Assembly (NCBI GenBank): GCA_029558955.1
Contig: JAKQCW010000146.1
Span: forward strand, 1-42,868
DNA length: 42,868 nucleotides
Origin: Chloroflexota bacterium
Lineage (GTDB): Bacteria > Chloroflexota > Anaerolineae > JAAEKA01
Direction: 5' to 3'
Shown: piece by piece, positions 1 to 8,026 of the stretch
Numbering within the stretch: the stretch's first letter is position 1
Layout of the letters: every line of letters begins with the position of its first letter
The notes under the pieces: model-generated
The model's input: the letters and a program-made list of their open reading frames with translations, nothing else
What the model was told of the DNA's origin: nothing
Databases searched by the model: none
Made by a program: the position numbers and the translations under genes

Positions 1-144
1 GGCATCCTGCTGGGCGGGCTGGCCGCGGCCGGCCTGCTGCTCACCGGCCGCGCTGGGCGGCGTGATCCCTTTGCCTACGGCCCCTGGCTGGCGCTGGGCG
101 GCTGGCTGGTATACACTCGGCTACTGGGGTTATGGCCGCAATAG
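1..144 (+). CDS. C-terminal end of a probable prepilin peptidase (partial)
   Basis: The window opens inside a reading frame that runs in frame 1 to a TAG at 142-144, giving 47 residues. The fragment has a hydrophobic stretch (GILLGGLAAAGLLL), a basic turn and then RRDPFAYGPWLALGGW, followed by a last hydrophobic segment. The order basic residues, PFAYGPxLALG and final membrane helix is how type IV prepilin peptidases (A24 family) end; these cleave and methylate the leaders of prepilins at the membrane. The catalytic aspartates would lie upstream, outside the window, so the assignment rests only on this tail. Other small polytopic membrane proteins could end similarly. Confidence 0.5.
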   Translation, partial: GILLGGLAAAGLLLTGRAGRRDPFAYGPWLALGGWLVYTRLLGLWPQ

Positions 145-154
145 GAGCGCGGCT

Positions 155-176
155 AACCTGACGCAGGCGTCAGGTT
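155..176. promoter_or_regulatory. Perfect 10-bp inverted repeat overlapping a -35 box
   Basis: AACCTGACGC (155-164) and GCGTCAGGTT (167-176) form a perfect inverted repeat with a 2-base centre. It begins 10 bases after the prepilin peptidase stop and covers the -35 hexamer of the promoter at 158-186. It could be an operator or, read as RNA, a tight hairpin ending the upstream gene; no T-run follows, which favours an operator. A further half-site, CGTCAGGTT, occurs at 268-276. Confidence 0.4.
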
Positions 177-186
177 GTGTTATAAT
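158..186 (+). promoter_or_regulatory. Candidate promoter for the HerA-type ATPase gene
   Basis: CTGACG (158-163), a 17-base spacer and a consensus TATAAT (181-186). Transcription would start near 193 and leave a leader of roughly 147 bases before the ATG at 340. The -35 box lies inside the inverted repeat at 155-176. Confidence 0.5.
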
Positions 187-339
187 GGCGGCGCGCAGAA
201 CATACGCCCAATATCGTCTGCGCCAGGCGTCCTGACCGGTGAAAGCATTGGGTGCGCCGTCGGCCCACGTCAGGTTTAGCGCAACCACCGGCCAAAGCGA
301 TCATTTCCAGGGCGGCAAGCATCGATCCGAAAGGCAATC

Positions 340-2859
340 ATGACCATCACCGAACGCTTAGGCTCGTTCTATCTTGGCAAGGAATACGATCTGGCCGCGG
401 CCAAGCTGGGCGACGTCCCCATCATGTACGACGCCCGCGATCTGACCACGCACGCCGTCTGCGTCGGCATGACCGGCAGCGGCAAGACGGGGCTGTGCAT
501 CGATTTGATGGAGGAAGCAGCCATCGACCAGGTGCCGATGATCATCATCGACCCCAAGGGCGATATCACCAACCTGCTGCTGACCTTCCCGGACCTGCGG
601 CCGGAGGATTTTCAGCCCTGGGTCAACCCGGACGACGCCCGACGCAAGGATATGACCGTCGAGGCCTACGCCGCCAGCCAGGCCGAAAGCTGGAGCAAGG
701 GGCTGGCCAGTTGGGACCAGGGGCCAGAGCGCATCCGGCTGCTCAAGGAGAGCGCCGATTTCGTCATCTACACCCCCGGCTCCGATTCTGGCGTGCCGGT
801 GAGCATCCTCAGCTCCTTTGCCGCGCCTCAGCTCAACTGGGACGACGAGCAGGAGGCGCTGCGCGAGCGGATCAGCGGCACAGTCAGCGCATTGCTGGGA
901 TTGATCGGCGTTCAGGCTGACCCGGTGCGCAGCCGCGAGCACATCCTGTTGGCCACGCTCTTCGAGCATTACTGGCGCGCCGGCCAGGACCTGGACCTGG
1001 CCACCTTGATCAACGCCATCCAAAACCCGCCCGTGCGCCAACTGGGCGTGTTCGACGTGGACACCTTCTATCCACAGAAGGATCGCTTCGGCCTGGCCAT
1101 GGCGCTGAACAACATCATCGCTGCCCCCTCCTTTGCCGCCTGGATCCAGGGCGCGCCGATGGATATCGACCACATGCTCTACGGCGGCGACGCCAAACCC
1201 AACGTCAGCATCTTCTACATCGCCCACCTGAGCGACGCCGAGCGCATGTTCTTCGTCACGCTGCTGCTGGAGCAGGTGATCACCTGGATGCGCGCCCAGG
1301 GGGGCACCACCAGCCTGCGCGCCCTGCTCTACATGGATGAGGTGTTCGGCTATTTTCCCCCCACAGGCAACCCGCCCAGCAAGCGACCGATGCTGACCCT
1401 GCTCAAGCAGGCGCGCGCCTTCGGCTTGGGCGTCATGCTGACCACACAGAACCCGGTGGACCTGGACTACAAGGGCCTGACCAACGCCGGCACCTGGTTC
1501 ATCGGCAAGCTGCAGGCCGACCGCGACAAGCAGCGCCTGCTGGATGGCCTGGAGGGTCTGCCCACCGACGGCGGCAACCGGCCCAACCGTCAGGAGCTGG
1601 ACAAGATCATCTCGGCGCTGGGCAACCGCGTCTTTCTGCTGCACAACGTCAACCAGAGCAAGCCGATCATCTTCCAAACCCGTTGGGCCATGAGCTACCT
1701 GCGCGGGCCGTTGACCCGCAGCCAGGTGCGCGAGCTGGTCAAGGATCAGCGGGCGGCGCTGTTGGGCCAGCCTGCACCGGCAGCGCCGGCGACAGCCGCG
1801 GCCGCGCCGACCGTCGCGGCCGTCGCGCCGCAGCCGGCCGGCCGGGCCGCCATGGCGCCGGGGCTGCCGCCGGACGTGCCGCAGGTCTACCTGCCGACGC
1901 GACGCAGCAAGTATCAGGCGCTGGGCGATCTGGAAAGCCGCCTGGGCTTCAAACTGAACGTGACCGGCTCCACCCTGCGCTACGACGCCCAGATATTGGG
2001 CATGGCCGCGATCAACTTCGTGGACGACAAGCGCAACGTCCGAGAGCAGCAAGAGCTCGCCATGCTGGTGGCGGCGCCCAGCGGCAGCGGCCTGGTGCGT
2101 TGGGACCAGGCCAGCCCACTGGACCTTGGCCACGACGATCTGGCCAGCCAGCCGGAGGAGGAAGCGACCTTCGGTGAAACGCCGGCGACCATCAACACCG
2201 CCCGCAAGCTGACGGCCCTGTCCAGCGATCTGGCCGACTATCTCTTCCGCAATCAGAGCTATCCCCTGTTCTTCAGCCCATCGCTCAAGGTCTATTCGGA
2301 GCCGGGCGAGGACGAGCGCGCCTTCAAGATTCGCTTGCAGCAGGTGGCCCGCGAGCAGCGCGACGGCGAGGTGGACAAGCTGGCTGGCAAGTACGAAACC
2401 AAGCTCAAGAGCCTGCAAGAGAAGCTGCGCCGGGAAGAGATCGAGCTGCAGAAGGATCAGACAGCCTACGACGCGCGCAAGCAGCAGGAGATGCTGTCGG
2501 CCGGCGATTCGCTGCTCAGTTTGTTCGGCGGACGCCGGCGCGTCACCAGCGCCCTGGGCTCCGCGTCGCAGAAACGCCAGATGACCGCGCGCGCCAAGCA
2601 GGAAGTTATCGAATCGCAGGAGACCATCGCCCGCCTGAACCAAGAGATCGCCGACCTGCAGGCGGAGCTGGAGGGCATCAGCCAAAGCGCCGCCGACCGC
2701 TGGAACGACGCGTTGAACCAGATCGAACCCTATGCCGTGCGCCCGCGCAAGAGCGATGTGAGCGTGCAGCGCCTGGCGGTGGCCTGGACGCCGCAGTGGC
2801 TGGTGACTTTCCAGGACCCGTTCGGCCAGGAGCGCACTGAAGCTGTGAGCGCCATCTAG
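340..2859 (+). CDS. HerA/FtsK-type P-loop ATPase with C-terminal coiled coil
   Basis: The 839-residue protein has Walker A GMTGSGKT at 43-50, then IIIDPKGD at 68-75, and a Walker B strand ending in LLYMDE at 329-334. The order and the conserved VGMTGSGKT and IDPKGD blocks are those of the HerA/DUF87-DUF853 group of hexameric DNA-pumping ATPases. A low-complexity Ala/Pro stretch follows at about 475-510. The last 300 residues include a Lys/Glu/Gln-rich coiled coil (about 670-780) with no recognised enzymatic domain. There is no signal peptide or membrane segment, so it should be cytoplasmic. AAAGG lies eight bases before the ATG, supporting this start. No NurA nuclease gene is adjacent, so it is not the classic HerA-NurA pair. 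The VanW-family gene follows after 46 bases and may be cotranscribed. The ATPase fold is well supported; the substrate is unknown. Confidence 0.85.
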   Translation: MTITERLGSFYLGKEYDLAAAKLGDVPIMYDARDLTTHAVCVGMTGSGKTGLCIDLMEEAAIDQVPMIIIDPKGDITNLLLTFPDLRPEDFQPWVNPDDARRKDMTVEAYAASQAESWSKGLASWDQGPERIRLLKESADFVIYTPGSDSGVPVSILSSFAAPQLNWDDEQEALRERISGTVSALLGLIGVQADPVRSREHILLATLFEHYWRAGQDLDLATLINAIQNPPVRQLGVFDVDTFYPQKDRFGLAMALNNIIAAPSFAAWIQGAPMDIDHMLYGGDAKPNVSIFYIAHLSDAERMFFVTLLLEQVITWMRAQGGTTSLRALLYMDEVFGYFPPTGNPPSKRPMLTLLKQARAFGLGVMLTTQNPVDLDYKGLTNAGTWFIGKLQADRDKQRLLDGLEGLPTDGGNRPNRQELDKIISALGNRVFLLHNVNQSKPIIFQTRWAMSYLRGPLTRSQVRELVKDQRAALLGQPAPAAPATAAAAPTVAAVAPQPAGRAAMAPGLPPDVPQVYLPTRRSKYQALGDLESRLGFKLNVTGSTLRYDAQILGMAAINFVDDKRNVREQQELAMLVAAPSGSGLVRWDQASPLDLGHDDLASQPEEEATFGETPATINTARKLTALSSDLADYLFRNQSYPLFFSPSLKVYSEPGEDERAFKIRLQQVAREQRDGEVDKLAGKYETKLKSLQEKLRREEIELQKDQTAYDARKQQEMLSAGDSLLSLFGGRRRVTSALGSASQKRQMTARAKQEVIESQETIARLNQEIADLQAELEGISQSAADRWNDALNQIEPYAVRPRKSDVSVQRLAVAWTPQWLVTFQDPFGQERTEAVSAI

Positions 2860-2905
2860 CCAACCGTTCAGAATCGATTGACCGCAGACCTTTCTCAAAC
2901 CACGT

Positions 2906-4828
2906 ATGAGCACCGTGCAAGCAACGCCGCAAGCCGTGTCCCGGCCACGGCCTATCGAATCGAAGAGATCCTTCTCCTGGGGCCGCCTGCTGCTGGCCCT
3001 GTTGGCGCTGGCCATCTGGCTGGCCGCCCTGGCCGCGGTGGCCGGGGTGGTCTGGTTCCAGCAGCGACATGCGGGGCGCATTTTCCCCGGCGTGTCGGTG
3101 CGCGGCATCGATCTGAGCGGCATGACGCTGGCCGAAGCTGAGACGGTGCTGGCCGCGGCCTTCGATCCCTACCCGCTGGCGCCGGTGACGGTGCGCTATG
3201 ACGACCAGAGCTGGGTTCTGACCGCCAAGGACCTGGGGGTGAACTTCGATGCGGCCAGCGCGGCCGCGGCGGCCTACCGGCTGGGCCGCAGCCCCCTCAC
3301 GGCGTCGCAACCGCTGCATGTGGCGGCCCAGCTTCAGAGCAACCTGCAACAGCAACTGGCAACCTACCGCTTCGGCCACGAGGTGCTGGCCGACGAGGCC
3401 ATCGATCGCTCGGCCGGGCTGGCCTGGCTGGAAGAGCGCGCCCGCGCCATCAATCAGCCGACATCAGAGGCCACCCTGCGCATCGACGGCTTGCAGGTCA
3501 CCTCGACCCCCAGCCAGGTGGGCTATTCCCTGGATGTGGCCGCCAGCCTGGATGCGATCTACACGGCCCTGCTGAGCAACGAAGGGGGCGCGGTGGACCT
3601 GACGGTGAAGGAGACCCGCCCGCTGCTGGCTGATGTCAGCCAGGCGGAGGTGTTCGTGCGCCAGGTGCTGGGCGGCCCCATCACGCTGACCGCGGCCGAG
3701 CCTGACCGGGACAACGACGCGCCGCCCCCCAGCTTCACGATCCCGGCCGAGACGCTGGCCCAACTGGTCAGCACCGAGATGACGCCGCAGCTCGACGGCG
3801 CGCTGCAAGTGGTGGCCTCGTTCGACGTGACGCCGCTGCTGCCGCAGGTGCAAACCTGGGCGGCCGAGCTGGCGCGTGAGCCGCGCGACGCCGAGATCGC
3901 CTTCGACGCCCAGAGCGGCGAGATCAGTATCGTCTCCCCCAGCCAGACCGGCCGCACGCTGGATGCGCCGGCCACGCTGGAGGCCATCCGCCGGGCCGCG
4001 CTCAGCCCTGACCGCCAGGCCGAGTTGCCGCTCAGCCTGGTCGAGCCGGCGGTCAACATGCACACCATCGAGCAGTTGGGCGCGCTGACGGTGGTGGCCG
4101 AGGGCACGTCCAACTTCAAGGGCTCCAGCGCCGACCGCGTGCACAACATCGCAGTGGCGGCCGCCGCGGTGGACAACACCGTGATCCCGCCGGGCGGGGT
4201 CTTCTCCTTCAACCAGGTCATCGGCGATGTCAGCGCGGAGTATGGCTACAAGGATTCGCTGATCATCTGGGGCGACCGCACCGCGGTGGGCATCGGCGGC
4301 GGCGTCTGCCAGGTCAGCACGACGGTCTTCCGCGCGGCCTATTACGGCGGCTTTCCCATCGAGGAGCGCTGGAATCACGGCTATGTGGTGGGTTGGTATG
4401 GCGAGCCGGGGCTGGACGCCACCATCTACACCCCCGATGTGGACTTCAAGTTCCGTAACACCACCGACAGCTATCTGATCATCAAATCAGAGCTGAACGA
4501 GGCCAAGGGCACGCTGACCTTCAAGTTCTACGGCATCCAGCCGCCATGGACGGTGGATGTGACCGGGCCGGAGATTCTTAAGGAGACGCCGCCGCCGCCG
4601 GCCATCTACCAGCGCGACGCCAGCCTGGCGCCGGGGGAGGTGCGCCAGGTGGACTGGGCCGCCCGGGGCATGGATGTGGCCTGGCATCGCGTGATCCGCG
4701 ATCTGACGGGCAATGTTTTGAGCGACGAGACGCTCAAGAGCACCTACACCCCCTGGGCCGCCTACTATCTGGTGGGGCCTGATGCGGCGGCCGAAAGCGA
4801 CGCGCCGGCGGCGACCGCCACGCCGTAG
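2906..4828 (+). CDS. VanW-family membrane-anchored cell-envelope protein
   Basis: The 640-residue protein has a short cytoplasmic N-terminus, one membrane helix at about 28-50, and a long external part. IFPGVSVRGIDLSGMTLAEA after the helix is the start of a peptidoglycan-binding-4-type module, and a second such region precedes the core. The VanW core lies at about 415-530: FSFNQVIGDVSAEYGYK, then GIGGGVCQVSTTVFRAAYY, a conserved H in ERWNHG, and a Y-P-D-x-D-x-K-F-R-N block. VanW proteins occur in vancomycin-resistance clusters and in many Gram-positive and Chloroflexota genomes; their biochemical role is not established. A G5-like region at about 560-620 and an Ala/Thr/Pro tail end the protein. 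No Shine-Dalgarno is seen before the ATG. No van ligase or two-component genes are nearby, so antibiotic resistance is not implied. Confidence 0.9.
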   Translation: MSTVQATPQAVSRPRPIESKRSFSWGRLLLALLALAIWLAALAAVAGVVWFQQRHAGRIFPGVSVRGIDLSGMTLAEAETVLAAAFDPYPLAPVTVRYDDQSWVLTAKDLGVNFDAASAAAAAYRLGRSPLTASQPLHVAAQLQSNLQQQLATYRFGHEVLADEAIDRSAGLAWLEERARAINQPTSEATLRIDGLQVTSTPSQVGYSLDVAASLDAIYTALLSNEGGAVDLTVKETRPLLADVSQAEVFVRQVLGGPITLTAAEPDRDNDAPPPSFTIPAETLAQLVSTEMTPQLDGALQVVASFDVTPLLPQVQTWAAELAREPRDAEIAFDAQSGEISIVSPSQTGRTLDAPATLEAIRRAALSPDRQAELPLSLVEPAVNMHTIEQLGALTVVAEGTSNFKGSSADRVHNIAVAAAAVDNTVIPPGGVFSFNQVIGDVSAEYGYKDSLIIWGDRTAVGIGGGVCQVSTTVFRAAYYGGFPIEERWNHGYVVGWYGEPGLDATIYTPDVDFKFRNTTDSYLIIKSELNEAKGTLTFKFYGIQPPWTVDVTGPEILKETPPPPAIYQRDASLAPGEVRQVDWAARGMDVAWHRVIRDLTGNVLSDETLKSTYTPWAAYYLVGPDAAAESDAPAATATP

Positions 4829-4903
4829 CCGGCGGCGCCCTGGCCGCAGAGGACGGGGCATGATTTCAGGCGCGCCGTCGCCACTCAGCTATCGATTCAA
4901 AGC

Positions 4904-4936
4904 AGACCCTTCGGATTGCTGAAATCCGAAGGGTCT
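4904..4936. terminator. Hairpin terminator between convergent genes
   Basis: AGACCCTTCGGATT (4904-4917) pairs perfectly with 4923-4936 around a 5-base loop. It lies 22 bases past the stop of the minus-strand membrane-protein gene and 76 bases past the VanW stop. On the minus strand it is followed by a short GCTTTG; neither side has a long T-run, so it may be a bidirectional stem of moderate strength. Confidence 0.65.
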
Positions 4937-4957
4937 TGCGCGCTGAATGCACGCCAC

Positions 4958-5374
4958 TCAAAGCACGCTGAGCAGCCAGGAAAGCGCCGGCGCCACGCCC
5001 TCCTGGCCGGTGCTGATGGCCCGTTCGGTGATGAAGAACAGCCAGAGGCAGACCAACGCATAGACCATGTTCTCGTTGCGGGTGTCCTTGCCGCCGCTGT
5101 AGACGTAGGCGGCGGGCAGGGAGAGGAGCAGCGTCGCGCCGTAGAGCCCATGCACGACGGGACGCAACAACTGGCCCCCGTCGAGGGTGACAAAGACGAT
5201 CCCGCCGATCACCGCCTGCGCCACGGCCAGGATCTGCAGGATCACCAGGGCGCCCCAATAGCCGCTGGTCACCGGCTGTTTGCGCAGGTAGTTGAGGAGG
5301 CCCCAGGCCACGCAGATGGCGCTGAAGAGCAGCGTGGTCATGGCCAGGCGGTCGTGAATGACGAGAATAGACAT
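4958..5374 (-). CDS. Small polytopic membrane protein, function unknown
   Basis: The 138-residue protein is mostly hydrophobic and shows about four membrane helices: around 11-28, 42-62, 76-92 and 103-118, joined by short polar loops. I do not recognise a family with confidence. The size and four-helix layout recall small heme- or quinone-associated membrane proteins, but there is no clear paired-histidine pattern. AGGAG about nine bases before the ATG supports the start. It has its own strong-looking promoter (5495-5523) and its own terminator (4904-4936), so it appears to be monocistronic. It is convergent with the VanW gene and divergent from the acyl-CoA ligase across a repeat-filled gap. 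Confidence 0.75.
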   Translation of the reverse strand: MSILVIHDRLAMTTLLFSAICVAWGLLNYLRKQPVTSGYWGALVILQILAVAQAVIGGIVFVTLDGGQLLRPVVHGLYGATLLLSLPAAYVYSGGKDTRNENMVYALVCLWLFFITERAISTGQEGVAPALSWLLSVL

Positions 5375-5494
5375 TGGGGTGCTCCTGGGAGAATTTCAGG
5401 CGACGGCTGCGCGCTGGCATGTATCATGCGTGAGTCGGTGTGATCTGGGTTTACAGCATGGACGCGCCAGCGCCACATCATCAGCCACAGCACG

Positions 5495-5523
5495 AGTCTA
5501 ATCCGGCCAGCACGGTGTGTCAA
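5495..5523 (-). promoter_or_regulatory. Promoter of the small membrane-protein gene
   Basis: On the minus strand a consensus TTGACA (5518-5523), a 17-base spacer and TAGACT (5495-5500). Start would be near 5488, leaving a leader of about 114 bases to the ATG at 5374. This is the best -35 match in the window. Confidence 0.6.
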
Positions 5524-5556
5524 GTCTGACCTGCGACGGGCAGCACTTCCCAACAT

Positions 5557-5814
5557 GATGGCTGCAAAGCTGGAGTCGAGCCTTCAGGCGGGTCAGCGCG
5601 CACGACTTACGTCGGCCAGACCCGGCTAAAGCCTTGACTCCGCCCCTGCCAGACCCGGCTAAAGCCTCGACTCCTTGCCATGTTTGATGGCTGCAAAGCT
5701 GGAGTCGAGCCTTCAGGCGGGTCAGCGCGCTCGACTCACGTCGGCCAGACCCGGCTAAAGCCTCGACTCCGCCCCTGCCAGACCCGGCTAAAGCCTCGAC
5801 TCCTTACCCCGTTT
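5557..5814. repeat. Two tandem 129-bp units built from palindromic sub-repeats
   Basis: Unit 1 is 5557-5685 and unit 2 is 5686-5814, differing at only a few positions. Each unit has a left arm beginning GGAGTCGAG (5572-5594; 5701-5723) and two right arms GACCCGGCT..CGACTCC (5619-5641 and 5652-5674; 5748-5770 and 5781-5803) that are imperfect reverse complements of the left arm, 33 bases apart. The open frame through it is made of the repeat and has no protein character. The repeat fills most of the 543-base gap between 5375 and 5917. Confidence 0.9.
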
Positions 5815-5841
5815 GGACTTGCAACAAGACTGGTCGTTCAT

Positions 5842-5870
5842 TTGCCTCTGGGGGGCTGTTGCGCTAAGAT
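5842..5870 (+). promoter_or_regulatory. Promoter of the acyl-CoA ligase/OsmC operon
   Basis: TTGCCT (5842-5847), a 17-base spacer and TAAGAT (5865-5870). Start would be near 5877, giving a leader of about 40 bases that carries the Shine-Dalgarno at 5907-5912. It begins just after the tandem repeat ends. Confidence 0.55.
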
Positions 5871-5917
5871 AGTCCCGCTTGCTGACTTTCCACAACATTG
5901 AATCTCCGGAGGTTGTT

Positions 5918-7486
5918 ATGCTCAATCTTGCCATGCTGCTGGAATCCAGCGCCAAGGCTCACCCTGGCCACCTGGCCGTCATTTTCAACGACACCAAGCT
6001 GACCTATGCTCAGCTCAACGGCGCCGCGAACCAGTTGGCCAACGGTCTGCGCAAGCTGGGCGTCCAGCGCGGCGACAAGGTGGCGCTCTCCTGCCCCAAC
6101 CTGCCTTACTTCCCCATCGCCTACTACGCCATTCTCAAGGTCGGCGCTGCCGTGGTGCCCTTCAACGTCCTCTTCAAGGGCCGCGAGGTGGCCTACCACC
6201 TCAAGGACAGCGACGCGGTGGCCATGATCGCCTTCCAGGGCACGCCAGAGCTGCCCATGGCCCAGATGGCTTTTGACGGCTATCAGCAGGCGCCTGGCTG
6301 CCGCAACCTGATCGTGGCCACGGTGGATCCCACGGCCGCGCCGCCGGTGGAGGGGGAAGGAGTCACCACGTTGGGCCGGGTCATGGCAGGCCAGCCGCCG
6401 GTATTCGACACGGTGCAGACCATGCCCGACGAAACCGCGGTGATTCTCTACACCTCCGGCACCACGGGCAACCCCAAGGGGGCCGAGCTGACCCATGCCA
6501 ACATGGCCATGAACGCCGTGGCAACGCGTGACGTAGTGACGATCAACGGAGATGACATCGCGCTGGCCGTCTTGCCTCTTTTCCACTCCTTTGGCCAAAC
6601 GGTGATCATGAATGCCGCCTTCGCCTCGGGCGCAACCATGACGCTGCTGCCCCGCTTCACGCCCGATGCCGCGCTGGGGATCATGCAGCGCGATGGCGTG
6701 ACCATCTTCGCCGGCGTGCCGACCATGTATTGGGCGATGATGGGCTACCCGGAGGCTGACAAGTTCGACCTGGCCAAGATCGCCGCCACGCTGCGCATCG
6801 CGGTGAGCGGCGGCGCGGCCCTGCCGCTGGAGGTGATCAAGGGCTTCGAGTCCAGGTTCGGTGTGCCGATTCTGGAAGGCTACGGCCTGAGCGAGACCTC
6901 GCCGGTGGCCTCCTTCAACCATCTCGACCGGCCGCGCAAGGCCGGCTCCATTGGCCAGCCCATCTGGCTGACCGACATGCGCGTCGTCGATCCCATGGAC
7001 GACAGTCACACGCCGCTGCCGGCTGGCGAGGTGGGCGAGGTGGTGATCCGCGGCCATCAACTGATGAAGGGCTACTACAAGAAGCCAGAGGCCACGGCCG
7101 AGGTGATCCGCCACGACTGGTTCCACAGCGGCGACATGGGCAAGACCGACGAAGAGGGCTACTTCTACATCGTGGATCGGCTGAAGGAGATGATCATCCG
7201 CGGCGGCTTCAACGTCTACCCGCGCGAGCTGGAGGAGTACTTCATGACCCATCCCAAGGTGTCGTTGGTGGCTGTCAAGGGAGTGCCCGATGCCAAGCTG
7301 GGCGAGGAGATCAAGGCTTACATCGTGCTCAAGCCCAACCAGGCCGCGACGGTGGATGAGATGATGGAGTTCGCCAAGGTCGGCCTGGCCTCCTACAAAT
7401 ATCCCCGCTACATCGAGTTCCGCACCGCCCTGCCCATGACCGCGACCGGCAAGATTCTGAAGCGGGAACTGGTGGACGAGGAATAA
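5918..7486 (+). CDS. Long-chain fatty-acid-CoA ligase-like AMP-dependent synthetase
   Basis: The 522-residue enzyme has the full set of adenylate-forming motifs: the P-loop-like TSGTTGNPKG at 179-188, GYGLSETSP in the middle, and the hinge/A8 block GDMGKTDEEGYFYIVDR followed by KEMIIRGGFNVYPRELEE. GKILKREL near the end carries the catalytic lysine of the C-terminal domain. Family members activate a carboxylic acid with ATP to an acyl-adenylate and transfer it to CoA; the sequence is closest in style to long-chain acyl-CoA ligases, but the substrate cannot be read from motifs. I chose the ATG at 5918, not the upstream in-frame start at 5879, because CGGAGG lies six bases before it and the promoter at 5842-5870 starts transcription close to 5877. 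An OsmC gene follows after nine bases, so the two are almost certainly one operon. Confidence 0.92.
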   Translation: MLNLAMLLESSAKAHPGHLAVIFNDTKLTYAQLNGAANQLANGLRKLGVQRGDKVALSCPNLPYFPIAYYAILKVGAAVVPFNVLFKGREVAYHLKDSDAVAMIAFQGTPELPMAQMAFDGYQQAPGCRNLIVATVDPTAAPPVEGEGVTTLGRVMAGQPPVFDTVQTMPDETAVILYTSGTTGNPKGAELTHANMAMNAVATRDVVTINGDDIALAVLPLFHSFGQTVIMNAAFASGATMTLLPRFTPDAALGIMQRDGVTIFAGVPTMYWAMMGYPEADKFDLAKIAATLRIAVSGGAALPLEVIKGFESRFGVPILEGYGLSETSPVASFNHLDRPRKAGSIGQPIWLTDMRVVDPMDDSHTPLPAGEVGEVVIRGHQLMKGYYKKPEATAEVIRHDWFHSGDMGKTDEEGYFYIVDRLKEMIIRGGFNVYPRELEEYFMTHPKVSLVAVKGVPDAKLGEEIKAYIVLKPNQAATVDEMMEFAKVGLASYKYPRYIEFRTALPMTATGKILKRELVDEE

Positions 7487-7495
7487 GGAAGGACC

Positions 7496-7915
7496 ATGAC
7501 GAAACACGTCAACGTCACCTGGCTACAGAAGAAGCAGTTCGTCGGCATCGGTGGATCGAAGCGCTCGGTGGTGATGTCGGGGCAGGATGAAGAGAATGCC
7601 ATCGGCGTCTCCCCCTCGGAGATGTTGCTGCTGGGCCTGGCTGGCTGCTCAGCTTACGACGTGGTCGGCATTCTGGAGAAGAAGAAGGCCACGCTGACCG
7701 GGCTGGAGGTGAAGGTCACAGCCGAACAGGAGGCCGATCCCCCCTGGCCCTACCGCCAGATCCACCTGGAATACATCGTGCGCGGCCGCGGGCTGACCGA
7801 CAAGAACGTGGGCGACGCCATTCACCTGTCAGAGTCCAAGTACTGCTCGGTAGCCGCCACCGTCCGGCCAACTGCCGAGATCACCACCAGCTTCCAGATC
7901 ATCCCCGAAGAGTAA
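7496..7915 (+). CDS. OsmC/Ohr-family protein
   Basis: The 139-residue protein matches the OsmC fold in length and in its two conserved cysteines: C51 in LAGCSAYDVV and C117 in SKYCSVAATV. In OsmC and Ohr proteins these form the thiol pair that reduces organic hydroperoxides with lipoyl or low-molecular-weight thiols. The SPSEMLLLGLAGC block before the first cysteine is typical of the OsmC/YhfA side of the family rather than Ohr. AAGGAAGG just before the ATG gives a clear start, nine bases after the acyl-CoA ligase. Pairing with a fatty-acid-activating enzyme suggests a link to lipid metabolism or lipid hydroperoxide defence, which is inference only. Confidence 0.9.
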   Translation: MTKHVNVTWLQKKQFVGIGGSKRSVVMSGQDEENAIGVSPSEMLLLGLAGCSAYDVVGILEKKKATLTGLEVKVTAEQEADPPWPYRQIHLEYIVRGRGLTDKNVGDAIHLSESKYCSVAATVRPTAEITTSFQIIPEE

Positions 7916-7933
7916 GGGGGCGTCTGCCAGGGG

Positions 7934-7971
7934 CCAGAGTTGTCGATTCTTCGGAGAATCGACAACTCTGG
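7934..7971. terminator. 17-bp perfect hairpin after the OsmC gene
   Basis: CCAGAGTTGTCGATTCT (7934-7950) and its exact complement (7955-7971) enclose a TCGG loop, 18 bases past the OsmC stop. There is no T-run on either side. It probably ends the operon or stabilises its 3' end; a palindromic repeat element is the alternative. Confidence 0.6.
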
Positions 7972-8011
7972 CGCACCCTGCCGGGCGTCCTGTCACCCTC
8001 TGCCCGTTGTG

Positions 8012-8017
8012 TAGGAT
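8012..8017 (+). promoter_or_regulatory. Candidate -10 box for the FAD oxidoreductase
   Basis: TAGGAT lies nine bases before the ATG at 8027, with CTGTCA (7990-7995) as a weak -35 sixteen bases upstream. No Shine-Dalgarno is present, so the message may be nearly leaderless. Confidence 0.35.
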
Positions 8018-8026
8018 CCCCGCACC

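Noticed and set aside
358..3123. A 921-codon minus-strand frame opposite the HerA-type ATPase
   Set aside because: The plus frame has Walker motifs and a full family pattern; the minus product is His/Gln/Arg-rich with no motif.
2906..4828. Vancomycin-resistance cluster suggested by VanW
   Set aside because: No vanA/B-type ligase, vanH, vanX or vanRS genes in the window; VanW alone is common in non-resistant bacteria.
5557..5814. Possible CRISPR array
   Set aside because: Only two long units of 129 bases with near-identical whole units and no variable spacers; no cas genes nearby.
5680..5901. A 73-codon frame in the gap before the acyl-CoA ligase
   Set aside because: It is translated repeat sequence (RLKPRL repeated) and runs through the promoter of the next gene.
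5864..7507. A 547-codon minus-strand frame opposite the acyl-CoA ligase
   Set aside because: It mirrors a clear adenylate-forming enzyme and is His/Gly-rich without structure.
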